A stretch of 32,832 bases of DNA from a virus: IMG/VR virus record IMGVR_UViG_3300018049_000080, positions 1-32,832 of that record. One strand, 5' to 3'. How positions within the stretch are numbered: position 1 is the first letter of the stretch; each line of letters starts with the position of its first letter. A program made the position numbers and the translations under genes. Of the stretch, positions 15,328 to 22,303 are shown piece after piece. The notes below the pieces were generated by a model. The model searched no databases, was not told the DNA's origin, and was given only the letters and a program-made list of their open reading frames with translations.

Positions 15328-15368
15328 CCGTTAACTATAACGGTCCTAAGACGGGGTCTTCAAACCCC
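15328..15368 (-). ncRNA. Structured nrdA 3' UTR with antisense match to 23S rRNA helix 69
   Basis: Between the nrdA stop and its terminator are two further hairpins. One is GGGGT / ACCCC at 15353-15368; the other is CCGTT / AACGG at 15328-15343. The plus strand at 15332-15350 reads TAACTATAACGGTCCTAAG. This equals E. coli 23S rRNA about 1911-1929 (helix 69 and flank) and the first 19 of 27 bases of the I-CeuI site. The transcript would be antisense to the rRNA. That it acts as an RNA element is inference; no tRNA or rRNA gene is present. Confidence 0.4.
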
Positions 15369-15375
15369 ACCATCG

Positions 15376-17181
15376 TTATCCATCACATGAAAGACAGTCT
15401 GGATCTGTTGCTCGCGTAGCAATGTCACCTCTAAGGACTGACTCCGTTCTCATGTAATAGAGTGTTTTTACACCTTGTTTATATGCTTCCATATGCACTT
15501 GGTTAATAAACTTAGGTGTTGCTTCTGTTGGGAATGCAAGGTTTAATGAAACAGCTTGGTCAATATATTGCTGACGCACACCTGCTTGTTTTACCAATTC
15601 CATTTGATTCAACTCTTTGAACGTTAAGAACACATCTTTGATAGGTGTCCATTCGTCTTGTTGAAGCTTGTCTAGTTTATCGAATTCTTCTTGATTGATA
15701 TATTTACCAGGACAGTTGTGTTTCCCATACCATCCGTCCATTGCATCAACACCTTGAACTGAACCACCGTCTGCTAAAATCTTATCCCATACATATTTTG
15801 TATTGATTTCAGCAAAGTCTAAGAACTTTTCTAGCGTATGGTTCTTTCTGATAAATGTACCTTTAGCTGTTTGCTCAGTGAATACATTCGCAGCCCATGG
15901 CTCAATACCCGGAGAAACGTTACCTGATAATTTAGAGTTAGAAACTGTTGGTGCAATCGCTCTTAAGTGAGTGTTACGCATTCCAGTTCCAACACACCAT
16001 AGAGGTTCACCCATTTCAGTAGCCATATCTCTAGATGCTCTTTCAGACTCAATCTTAATCTGAGAGAAAATCTTGCGAGTTTCAAACTGTGCCGATAGTG
16101 AATCGAAAGGAATGTTTCTGTCTTGTAGGTATGTGTGCCATCCTAGAACACCTAAACCAAGTGCTCTACCTTTTTCAGCAGAACGTACTGAGTTTTCAAA
16201 CCCTCTCATGTATTTTGCTCTTGTGATAAACTCCTCAAGAACACCATCAAGGAACCATGTGGCTGTGTAGATTAGGTCAGTATCTTTCCATTCGTCGTAC
16301 TTCGCAAGGTTCACAGATGATAAACAACAAACAAACGAGTGGTTCTCATCAGTGTGTAGTGCAATCTCAGAACAAATGTTCGTCATGTACACTTTAAGTC
16401 CATTTTGCTTGTATGCCTCTGGGTTTTGACGGTTGACGTTACCCTTAAACATAATGTAAGGTTCACCTGTTGAACGTCTCTTTTTAAGAACCGCGGCCCA
16501 ACGTTTACGTGATTCTTTATCACCTTCTGAAAGCTTCTTCATAAAACCATCAGATACAATAACTGCTTGGTGTACGTTTAGAGACTGGCGGTTTACATCA
16601 CCCTTAGGTTCACGAATCTCTAGCCATTCCCAAAAATCATCGTGTTCAATATCAATGTTCACAGAAGCAGCGCCTCTACGAACTGAACCTTGATTTGTTG
16701 CAAGGATAGTTGAATCATAAATCTTAATGAACGGAACCACACCATCAGATGTACCATTGCCTTTGATAGTTGCTCCAGCTGGTCTAATTTGGTTTACGCC
16801 AATACCAACACCACCACCGTGCTTTGCTAAAAGCATTAACTCAAGATTCTTATTACCAATGTCGTAAATCGAATCAGCCACATCAATACCGAAACAAGAA
16901 ATTGGAAGACCTCTTTCAGTACCCGTGTTTGAGAATACAGGTGTCGCTAGGTTTAACCAACCTCTCCAAATGTAATCATAAAATTTACTCGCAAGCTCTG
17001 GCTTCTGAAGTCTTTTAGCTGCAGCAGTCGCAACTCTCCAGTAAGCATCTTTTGGAGTTTCCCCTTGTAGTAGGTAACCTTTTGAAACCGTCTTAACGTA
17101 TATCTCTGTGTTCCCCCATACAGGAAAATCAACGCCAAGTTCCCAGCCAAATTCAGCTCCCCAATTTTTAATATCTGTCAT
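15376..17181 (-). CDS. nrdA: Ribonucleotide reductase class I large subunit NrdA (no ATP cone)
   Basis: The 601-residue protein makes deoxynucleotides with NrdB. Visible are Cys96 in GLPISCFG and Cys285 in SFVCCLS (the redox pair that reduces substrate), Asn268/Cys270/Glu272 in MTNICSEIAL (catalytic triad with thiyl Cys270), the Tyr pair in TLYYMRTES (radical transfer), and C-terminal Cys596/Cys599 in DCLSCDG (reactivation pair). It is much shorter than E. coli (761) or T4 (754) NrdA because it starts at the ten-helix region. The N-terminal ATP-cone that switches activity off at high dATP is absent. It begins 14 nt after the nrdB stop and ends in a structured 3' UTR and terminator. Confidence 0.96.
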   Translation of the reverse strand: MTDIKNWGAEFGWELGVDFPVWGNTEIYVKTVSKGYLLQGETPKDAYWRVATAAAKRLQKPELASKFYDYIWRGWLNLATPVFSNTGTERGLPISCFGIDVADSIYDIGNKNLELMLLAKHGGGVGIGVNQIRPAGATIKGNGTSDGVVPFIKIYDSTILATNQGSVRRGAASVNIDIEHDDFWEWLEIREPKGDVNRQSLNVHQAVIVSDGFMKKLSEGDKESRKRWAAVLKKRRSTGEPYIMFKGNVNRQNPEAYKQNGLKVYMTNICSEIALHTDENHSFVCCLSSVNLAKYDEWKDTDLIYTATWFLDGVLEEFITRAKYMRGFENSVRSAEKGRALGLGVLGWHTYLQDRNIPFDSLSAQFETRKIFSQIKIESERASRDMATEMGEPLWCVGTGMRNTHLRAIAPTVSNSKLSGNVSPGIEPWAANVFTEQTAKGTFIRKNHTLEKFLDFAEINTKYVWDKILADGGSVQGVDAMDGWYGKHNCPGKYINQEEFDKLDKLQQDEWTPIKDVFLTFKELNQMELVKQAGVRQQYIDQAVSLNLAFPTEATPKFINQVHMEAYKQGVKTLYYMRTESVLRGDIATRATDPDCLSCDG

Positions 17182-17195
17182 CTTTAATAATCTTA

Positions 17196-18200
17196 TTAAT
17201 CAAATAAATCGTCTTCATCCCAGTTTTCATCTTCACCTGCCTTAGAATAATCTGTAGGTCTTACTGCAAAGAAATCGGTGTGGGTATGTCCACCAGTCAA
17301 GTGATAGAACCAGTCTAATGCTTCAGCCTGCTCTTCATTATACATAAAAACCGGCTTAATGTTTAATTCTGCTAGCTTTTCATTTGCTCTCATTTTGATA
17401 AATTCTTTAAGGTCTGCTTTATTAAGGTTTTCAAGATCACCCTGTTCAAAGATTTTATCAATGTATGACATTTCCATCTCAACCATAAGTTTTGCAGCTT
17501 CGATAACATCATCTTTAACTTCGTCAAGAAGCTCAGGGTACTCTTCAGTCATGTGTCTGAATAACTGACAACCCATCTTAGAGTGTAGTGATTCATCTCT
17601 TACAGACCATTTCATTTGTTGACCGATACCCTTTAGTTTATCTCTCATTTGGAATGAGTAAAGTACCGCAAATGATGAGTAAAGAGCAACACCTTCTGCA
17701 AATGCCGAAAAGATTGCTAATGAACGTGCAACTTGCTTTCTTGCTCTTGCATTTTCTTGTAAGTCTTCATGTGTCCAATCTGCTTCCGTATTCATAAGGA
17801 ACTCGAAACGGTCTGCAATCGCAGGTTCATGTAAGAACCCTGCAAAGTCTTCAAGACCTAGAGTTTCATTAAGGTATGAGTACGCTGTCGCGTGAATAGT
17901 CTCCTGTGAACCGAACATCATAGCCATTTGCTTGATTTCATGCTTAGGGAACCACTTAGTAACCATTGTTGTCCAGTAATCTGAAACTGCACATTCTGTT
18001 TGTGCAAAACCTAAAAGGATGTTACCTACTAAATTCTTTTCCTCAGGTGTAAGATTTTCATTCCAATCTTTAACATCACCTTGCATCGAAATTTCAGTGT
18101 GTAACCAAAATGCTTGCGCTTGCTTTAACCACCCCTCTGTATAATATACAGGGTATTCAAATGGTTTATATTCTATTCTTTCTTCAAAAAGTTTTGACAT
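17196..18200 (-). CDS. nrdB: Ribonucleotide reductase class I small subunit NrdB
   Basis: The 334-residue ferritin-like protein has the metal-site pattern. The first ligand is Glu69 (AQTECAVSDYW), 31 residues before Glu100; the E. coli position is Asp84. Glu100-x-x-His103 is followed by Tyr107 (QETIHATAYSY), which aligns with the radical Tyr122. The second set is in FAEGVALYSSF and RDESLHSKMG. It ends NWDEDDLFD, a short acidic tail that should dock into NrdA. NrdB provides the radical that starts reduction in NrdA. The gene follows the terminator of 43N. I find no clear TGAAACA-type promoter before it. Confidence 0.96.
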   Translation of the reverse strand: MSKLFEERIEYKPFEYPVYYTEGWLKQAQAFWLHTEISMQGDVKDWNENLTPEEKNLVGNILLGFAQTECAVSDYWTTMVTKWFPKHEIKQMAMMFGSQETIHATAYSYLNETLGLEDFAGFLHEPAIADRFEFLMNTEADWTHEDLQENARARKQVARSLAIFSAFAEGVALYSSFAVLYSFQMRDKLKGIGQQMKWSVRDESLHSKMGCQLFRHMTEEYPELLDEVKDDVIEAAKLMVEMEMSYIDKIFEQGDLENLNKADLKEFIKMRANEKLAELNIKPVFMYNEEQAEALDWFYHLTGGHTHTDFFAVRPTDYSKAGEDENWDEDDLFD

Positions 18201-18237
18201 TTTTAAAATTCTATTTTTTTTAAAAATCGTATTAGAC

Positions 18238-18274
18238 TAAAAACGGGTCTAGGAAGTTACTCCAGACCCGTTTA
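18238..18274 (-). terminator. Rho-independent terminator after gene 43N
   Basis: On the minus strand AAACGGGTCT pairs with AGACCCGTTT, with an inner GGA/TCC extension around GTAACT, followed by TTAGTCT. The 10-bp perfect outer stem and T-run lie about 60 nt after the N-terminal polymerase stop and before nrdB. Confidence 0.85.
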
Positions 18275-18335
18275 ATTGTATTATATATTTCGTTAAACAA
18301 AAGGGTCGCTTAAAATAGCTAATTATAGTATGGCA

Positions 18336-19739
18336 CTATAATTCGGCCAGCTTATCTTTTACTTCTTTGGCTTTGGTATAATAATCATAAGAAGTCTTTT
18401 TGTAAGCCTTTCTTTGACCGTACAAATCAGAAAGAATCTGCTTTAAAATAGAATCTTTCTTATCATACACAACACCGTTAGCACAAACAATCTCATCTTT
18501 ATTCTTGCGACGCTCTGGAATCTGAGAGACTGGAATAATATCTTTGTACGAATCCGGTGAGATATTATATTGTCTCATAATTGAAGGATACAGTGACGCA
18601 AAGTCAAATGCAGATACACCTTGATAGAATCCTACTTTAGGTTGCTTCACATAAGCACCTGCATATTTACCATCCTTCTGACTGTCTTCTTTCTTCTCAG
18701 ATGCAACACACTTGTTATCTTCCGCTAACTTACGTGCAATAAGAGCTTCGGTAACCGATACAGGTGACGCAGCTTTATACAATGGCATCTTTGTAATCGA
18801 TGCAAGTGTAAGAAGTACTTCCATTGATTTTAGTTTCTGGTCAATGTAATATACCAAAACTGAATCGACAACGTTGTAGTAAATGTATTTAACGAAATCT
18901 TGCTCGTAAAGGTCCTGCAGCGACCCCTGGAACTTAATCTTATTCAACTTAAGTACTTGTCCAGAAACATAGTCGAGTGCGTTAGACTCCTTTACTTTAA
19001 CCGAGCGGTCGTATTTGTCATATAACTGCATGTAATCAAGAATACCCATATGAAGTGGTCTTGAATCTACACGGTCAAGTGCTTTAGTCTTTGCTGCGGC
19101 GGTAATGTCAATCTGTAAACGCTTGCATCGGTTTACAATGTACTGCCAGTCATAATTGATAAAGTTCCAACCTGTCATCATTGGGAACTTAGGCAAGAAT
19201 CTGTTGATGAATGTGAATACCATGTCATACTCAGAATCAAACTTACGGTAGTCAAAGGTCCAATCAGAATCAAGTGTCTTAAAATACTCATTAGTATCAT
19301 CTTGAATCTTCTGAATCTTTTCTTGAGGCATGTCTTCAAGACCTAGTACAATCGCTTTACGTTCTGGCGTAATGATTGAGAACGCAAGGATTCTTGTCTT
19401 AGCCTCTTCTGGTTTAGGGAAACCGTCAACAATCTCTGTCTCAATATCGACAAAGTATGTTTTAGGCATTGTAGGCTCAAAGATAACTTTCTTATCGTTC
19501 TCTGGTAAATTATCCAAGAATGAAATAAGAGAGAACTTACTGTATTGTCTTGAGCGACCTTCTTTTACTGGTCGACCGTCCCAATTTCTTAAAGAGCTGT
19601 GTTTGTATCTGTCGTTCTCATCTGTGATGTACCAGTTTTTATACTGTTCGATTGGATAACGACGAAACTTAACTTGGCCTTCTTTATCGTAATACGATAC
19701 GATAATTTCTTTGTCTTTTTGTTCTACATCTAATAGCAT
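18336..19739 (-). CDS. 43: DNA polymerase gp43, N-terminal fragment (exonuclease and palm motif A)
   Basis: The 467-residue protein holds the family B N-terminal domain, the 3'-5' exonuclease and the first part of the palm. Exo I is FVDIETEI (Asp98, Glu100), Exo II is GWNFINYDWQYI (Asp197), Exo III is YYNVVDS (Tyr288, Asp292). Polymerase motif A is SAFDFASLYPSIMRQYNISPDS (about 376-397, Asp379). It ends in the first fingers helix, GQRKAYKKTSYDYYTKAKEVKDKLAEL, followed by TAG. Motifs B and C lie in a separate gene 4.3 kb downstream (12796-14013). The break falls near the tip of the fingers, where T4 has a long hairpin, so the parts could reassemble. It is coupled to the dUTPase-like gene by TAATG and followed by a terminator. 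Confidence 0.94.
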   Translation of the reverse strand: MLLDVEQKDKEIIVSYYDKEGQVKFRRYPIEQYKNWYITDENDRYKHSSLRNWDGRPVKEGRSRQYSKFSLISFLDNLPENDKKVIFEPTMPKTYFVDIETEIVDGFPKPEEAKTRILAFSIITPERKAIVLGLEDMPQEKIQKIQDDTNEYFKTLDSDWTFDYRKFDSEYDMVFTFINRFLPKFPMMTGWNFINYDWQYIVNRCKRLQIDITAAAKTKALDRVDSRPLHMGILDYMQLYDKYDRSVKVKESNALDYVSGQVLKLNKIKFQGSLQDLYEQDFVKYIYYNVVDSVLVYYIDQKLKSMEVLLTLASITKMPLYKAASPVSVTEALIARKLAEDNKCVASEKKEDSQKDGKYAGAYVKQPKVGFYQGVSAFDFASLYPSIMRQYNISPDSYKDIIPVSQIPERRKNKDEIVCANGVVYDKKDSILKQILSDLYGQRKAYKKTSYDYYTKAKEVKDKLAEL

Positions 19740-20206
19740 TAGTATCCACGCTTTTGACGGTTCTTATTCTCTTCTGCTTTTGCGAAGTAGTAATTGTATG
19801 CCGTTTTAGCGTCAAGTCCAATAGACGCAGCGTAGTTCATAAAGAAGTGTAGAATATCAACCCACTCCATATACAACTCTTTGCGGTCATCGTCCGTTAG
19901 GTCAGCAACCTTCATGGTGTCGTATTTACTAAAGTCTTTTTTCCACGTCTTCCAAATCGCAGAACCAGAGCCATCATTAATACCACCAAGTGCATCTGTC
20001 ATTTCGTGAATCTCGTCAATCATCGCATGATTTGTAACATGCCAGAAATTCATAACATCACGTAAACTCATATCTTCAAAGTTGAATCCATAAGTTTTTT
20101 CTTGCATCTCTTTTTGATGCTCCATAATGTCTGCTAGGTGTGTTGTTGATTCGCCGTAGAAGTCTTTTACCTCTAGGTCTTTACATTGATTATCTGCGTT
20201 TGCCAT
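19739..20206 (-). CDS. Dimeric dUTPase-like all-alpha NTP pyrophosphohydrolase
   Basis: The 155-residue all-helical protein matches the dimeric dUTPase/MazG-like family. FWHVTNHAMIDEIHEMTDALGG (about 54-75) carries an E-x-x-E metal site. YMEWVDILHFFMNYAASIGLDAKTAYNYYFAKAEENKNRQKRGY (about 112-155) carries the second acidic pair (E-x-x-D) and the closing K...N-x-x-R-Q-x-x-GY. Such enzymes hydrolyse dUTP to dUMP and pyrophosphate. That would feed the ThyA encoded 0.6 kb upstream and keep uracil out of DNA. dCTP hydrolysis, as by T4 gp56, is an alternative. Its stop overlaps the 43N start (TAATG). Confidence 0.8.
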   Translation of the reverse strand: MANADNQCKDLEVKDFYGESTTHLADIMEHQKEMQEKTYGFNFEDMSLRDVMNFWHVTNHAMIDEIHEMTDALGGINDGSGSAIWKTWKKDFSKYDTMKVADLTDDDRKELYMEWVDILHFFMNYAASIGLDAKTAYNYYFAKAEENKNRQKRGY

Positions 20207-20207
20207 A

Positions 20208-20582
20208 TTATCTTAAGCTAAATGGTGAGCGTGGTTTTACCCAAGCTGGATTAGTATTAATTAATAATTCAAATGTATCTTTTTCTGTTTCAAAGATAAC
20301 TTTAGATTTTGTAGATTCTACAATTTTTGTAATTGGTTCTGACAAAAATTTATATGGGTCTTTTATTTTAATATCGCCCATACCTTCAAAGTTATTTTGA
20401 GACATTGCCAATAAAACATCCATTGGAATTGTTTTCATATCCATAACCAAACTTCTACCTTCAGATGGTCCGTCATGCGCAGCTTTTAAGCCACCTCCAT
20501 CAACATTCCATGTTACCCAATTAATAGCGTCTGCTGTTATTTCAGTACCGTCTGGTTTTATAAGTTTAAAATTTACTTCCAT
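20208..20582 (-). CDS. Unknown protein in the nucleotide-metabolism cluster
   Basis: I do not recognise this 124-residue protein. It begins MEVNFKLIKPDGTEITADAINWVTWNVDGGGLKAAHDG, a beta-rich start with a GGG turn. It continues with helix MKTIPMDVLLAMSQNNFEGMGDIKI and strands KSKVIFETEKDTFELLINTNP. It is cytosolic by composition. A TGAAACA-class promoter-like pair ends 4 nt before the ATG, and the stop is only 1 nt before the dUTPase-like gene, so it may be the first gene of the dUTPase-43N unit. Confidence 0.7.
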   Translation of the reverse strand: MEVNFKLIKPDGTEITADAINWVTWNVDGGGLKAAHDGPSEGRSLVMDMKTIPMDVLLAMSQNNFEGMGDIKIKDPYKFLSEPITKIVESTKSKVIFETEKDTFELLINTNPAWVKPRSPFSLR

Positions 20583-20586
20583 GTTT

Positions 20587-20616
20587 ATTATACTCTTAAT
20601 GTTATTTTTGTTTCTT
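20587..20616 (-). promoter_or_regulatory. Putative promoter (TGAAACA class, weaker) before the 124-aa gene
   Basis: On the minus strand AAGAAA (20611-20616, extended to AAGAAACA) is followed after 18 nt by TATAAT (20587-20592), which ends 4 nt before ATG 20582. The -35-like part lies within the coding end of the upstream membrane-protein gene. Confidence 0.4.
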
Positions 20617-20814
20617 GCTAATGACTATTTCTTTAATCACACTGTACAAAAAGAAAGGCCAAGTGCATATAATGTATATACGCTCCCAGTTTTTATAACC
20701 TTCTTTAAATTCTTCGTCAATTTTATTAATTACCATTCTGTGTAATATGTCTAAAACCAACATAAAAATTGTACCAACTGCTAAATATCGAATAGCCCAA
20801 TAAACAAATATCAT
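20602..20814 (-). CDS. Small two-helix membrane protein
   Basis: This 70-residue protein has two hydrophobic stretches: VYWAIRYLAVGTIFMLVLDIL (about 4-24) and IYIICTWPFFLYSVIKEIVI (about 46-65). Between them is a charged segment, HRMVINKIDEEFKEGYKNWER, and the end is basic (SKKQK). Both charged parts suggest a hairpin with the loop inside. It starts 2 nt after the thyA stop and is probably cotranscribed. Small membrane proteins of this kind are frequent in T4-like genomes; the function is unknown. Confidence 0.7.
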   Translation of the reverse strand: MIFVYWAIRYLAVGTIFMLVLDILHRMVINKIDEEFKEGYKNWERIYIICTWPFFLYSVIKEIVISKKQK

Positions 20815-20816
20815 AA

Positions 20817-21845
20817 TTAATTACTTAAGGGTGCTTTAATTGCAGGGTGTGGGTCATATCCCTCAATTTCATATTCAAACTCACCCGTCAAAACACTGCC
20901 TTCTAACTTAGAAAGCTTTGGTAATTTTTTAGGCATTCTTCCTAATAGTTCATTTACTTGCTTTAGGTGATTGTTGTAAATGTGAACATCACCTAGCATG
21001 CAAATCAATTCATCCGGTATCATATTTACTTCAAGTGCAATCAAGTGTAGAAGCATACCATACGATGCAATATCAAAAGGTAATCCTAAGAAAGTGTCAA
21101 CTGAACGCTGGTCCCACTTTAGTGAAATAGTTCTAGTTGGGAATCCTTTAGCATCAAGGTCTTCATGTGAAAGTTCTCTAGCATATGATTCGTCTTTATC
21201 CAATGATTTAGCCCAAGCTGCTCTGCGTTGCTTTAACGATAGTGGTTGTGTATAAACTTGGAACCCGTAATGGCACGGAGGCAACGTCATATTTGGAAGG
21301 TCTGCAACATTCCAAGCGTTAACCATTAGTCTACGTGAATCAGGATTTGTTTTAAGTTCATTAATCAACCATTCAATTTGGTCAACCCATGCATATTCAC
21401 CACCGGATTCAATTTCATTCTTAGCAACCCAGTGTCTCCACTGATAACCATAAATAGGACCTAACTCGCCCCATTTTGCTGCGAATGCATTGTCGGTTTT
21501 AATTTGTTCAATAAATTCATCCATTGACAGAATATCAACACCATAAGAATTAGCCAATGCATATTTCTCATATGCCTTATAAGCATCACCATTCCAAATG
21601 TTACATCCATTATCCACCAAATACTTGATGTTGGTATCTCCTTTTAAGAACCATTTTAACTCGGTCATACAAGTTTTCATAAACATCTTCTTAGTTGTAA
21701 GAAGTGGAAAACCATCTGACATTTTATGACGCATCATACGACCAAATGTTGAAATAGTACCGGTTCCTGTTCTATCGTCTTTACTTACGCCATTAGTTAA
21801 AACATCTTTTAATAGCTCTTGGTATTGTCTATCTAAATTATTCAT
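20817..21845 (-). CDS. thyA: Thymidylate synthase ThyA
   Basis: The 342-residue enzyme converts dUMP to dTMP using methylenetetrahydrofolate. Seen are DDRTGTGTISTFG (23-35, with phosphate-binding Arg25), FPLLTTKKMFMKTCMTELKWFLKGDTNIKYL, GPIYGYQWRHW (129-139), the paired arginines DSRRLMVNAWN (169-179), the nucleophile Cys191 in LPPCHYGFQV, QRSVDTFLGLPFDIASYGMLLHLIA, and GDVHIYNNHLKQ. Compared with E. coli ThyA (264 aa) there is an insert of about 30 residues after FQVYTQ (KQRRAAWAKSLDKDESYARELSHEDLDAKG) and another before the GPIYGYQW region. The ATG overlaps the end of a 58-aa ORF. Confidence 0.97.
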   Translation of the reverse strand: MNNLDRQYQELLKDVLTNGVSKDDRTGTGTISTFGRMMRHKMSDGFPLLTTKKMFMKTCMTELKWFLKGDTNIKYLVDNGCNIWNGDAYKAYEKYALANSYGVDILSMDEFIEQIKTDNAFAAKWGELGPIYGYQWRHWVAKNEIESGGEYAWVDQIEWLINELKTNPDSRRLMVNAWNVADLPNMTLPPCHYGFQVYTQPLSLKQRRAAWAKSLDKDESYARELSHEDLDAKGFPTRTISLKWDQRSVDTFLGLPFDIASYGMLLHLIALEVNMIPDELICMLGDVHIYNNHLKQVNELLGRMPKKLPKLSKLEGSVLTGEFEYEIEGYDPHPAIKAPLSN

Positions 21846-22014
21846 CTTCTTCTAAAACTTGTTTGATTTTACTAAATGCAACTTCATATGCATCTACTCG
21901 GTCTAATCTAATATTGATTTCTCTAAGGTGTCTAGCATACTGTATAACCTCTTCGCGAATTCCTAACGCATCAGCTTCCATTAAGATTTCAATTACTTGC
22001 TCTTCACTTGTCAT
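21838..22014 (-). CDS. Very small ORF (58 aa) between the 85-aa gene and thyA
   Basis: Minus-strand ATG at 22014 opens a 58-residue frame: MTSEEQVIEILMEADALG, IREEVIQYARHLREINIRL, DRVDAYEVAFSKIKQVLEEDE. It is acidic and helical, with a heptad-like pattern. It overlaps the stop of the upstream 85-aa gene (TGA at 22004-22006) and the thyA ATG (21845) by a few bases at each end, the arrangement of real genes in this genome. It fills what would otherwise be a 160-nt gap. No family recognised. Confidence 0.75.
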   Translation of the reverse strand: MTSEEQVIEILMEADALGIREEVIQYARHLREINIRLDRVDAYEVAFSKIKQVLEEDE

Positions 22015-22261
22015 ATAAGCTTCTTTTCATTTTTAGTTTTTTACTGAGTATCCATATTGCTGTTTCATGATCGTATTCACCTGTATGTGATACAATAGGT
22101 TTATCGCTACTTTTCTTAAAGTATTGTATATAGTAATCTCTTCTAGAATCATACAGATCTAAACATCTTTGGGCAACTTCTAATTGACCGGGTGTTTCCG
22201 CCGATTTGACGATAAACATCAACTTTAAATAATGTGAATTCGGGTTAATAAAAAAGTCCAT
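22004..22261 (-). CDS. Small unknown protein
   Basis: This 85-residue protein reads MDFFINPNSHYLKLMFIVKSAETPGQLEVAQRCLDLYDSRRDYYIQYFKKS, then SHTGEYDHETAIWILSKKLKMKRSLYDK. It is helical and basic. I do not recognise it. The ATG at 22261 lies inside an 11-bp inverted repeat and only 4 nt after a TATAAA box. If that box is a promoter, a message starting there would be leaderless or would use Met15 (ATG at 22219). The next frame overlaps its stop. Confidence 0.65.
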   Translation of the reverse strand: MDFFINPNSHYLKLMFIVKSAETPGQLEVAQRCLDLYDSRRDYYIQYFKKSSDKPIVSHTGEYDHETAIWILSKKLKMKRSLYDK

Positions 22262-22280
22262 ATAGTTTATATATGGACTT
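22254..22280 (-). terminator. Perfect 11-bp inverted repeat with T-run over a start codon
   Basis: On the minus strand AAGTCCATATA and TATATGGACTT flank TAAAC, followed by six T (TTTTTTATT counted from the stem end). It lies 24 nt after the stop of the 230-aa gene, so it is probably that gene's terminator. It also contains the ATG of the 85-aa gene and a TATAAA box in its centre. Confidence 0.6.
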
Positions 22281-22295
22281 CTTAATTTGTTTCGA
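22266..22295 (-). promoter_or_regulatory. Putative promoter (TGAAACA class, variant) before the 85-aa gene
   Basis: On the minus strand TCGAAA (22290-22295, extended to TCGAAACA) is followed after 18 nt by TATAAA (22266-22271), 4 nt before the ATG at 22261. Spacing equals the other members; the -10 box falls in the loop of the inverted repeat. Confidence 0.4.
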
Positions 22296-22303
22296 AATTA
22301 GAC

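Noticed and set aside
15332-15358. A working I-CeuI homing-endonuclease site, or an rRNA gene
   Set aside because: Only the first 19 of 27 site bases match, the remaining eight are out of place, and no flanking 23S sequence is present. I report it only as an antisense match of unknown role.
15351-15375. A tRNA arm suggested by GGGGT-CTTCAA-ACCCC
   Set aside because: No acceptor stem, D arm or T arm can be folded around it. It is one of three tandem hairpins in the nrdA 3' UTR. I saw no tRNA anywhere in the window.
14032-18335. Homing endonuclease or intron splitting the polymerase gene
   Set aside because: The interval contains only nrdB, nrdA, a membrane-protein gene and the clamp-like gene. 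I see no GIY-YIG, HNH or LAGLIDADG motif.
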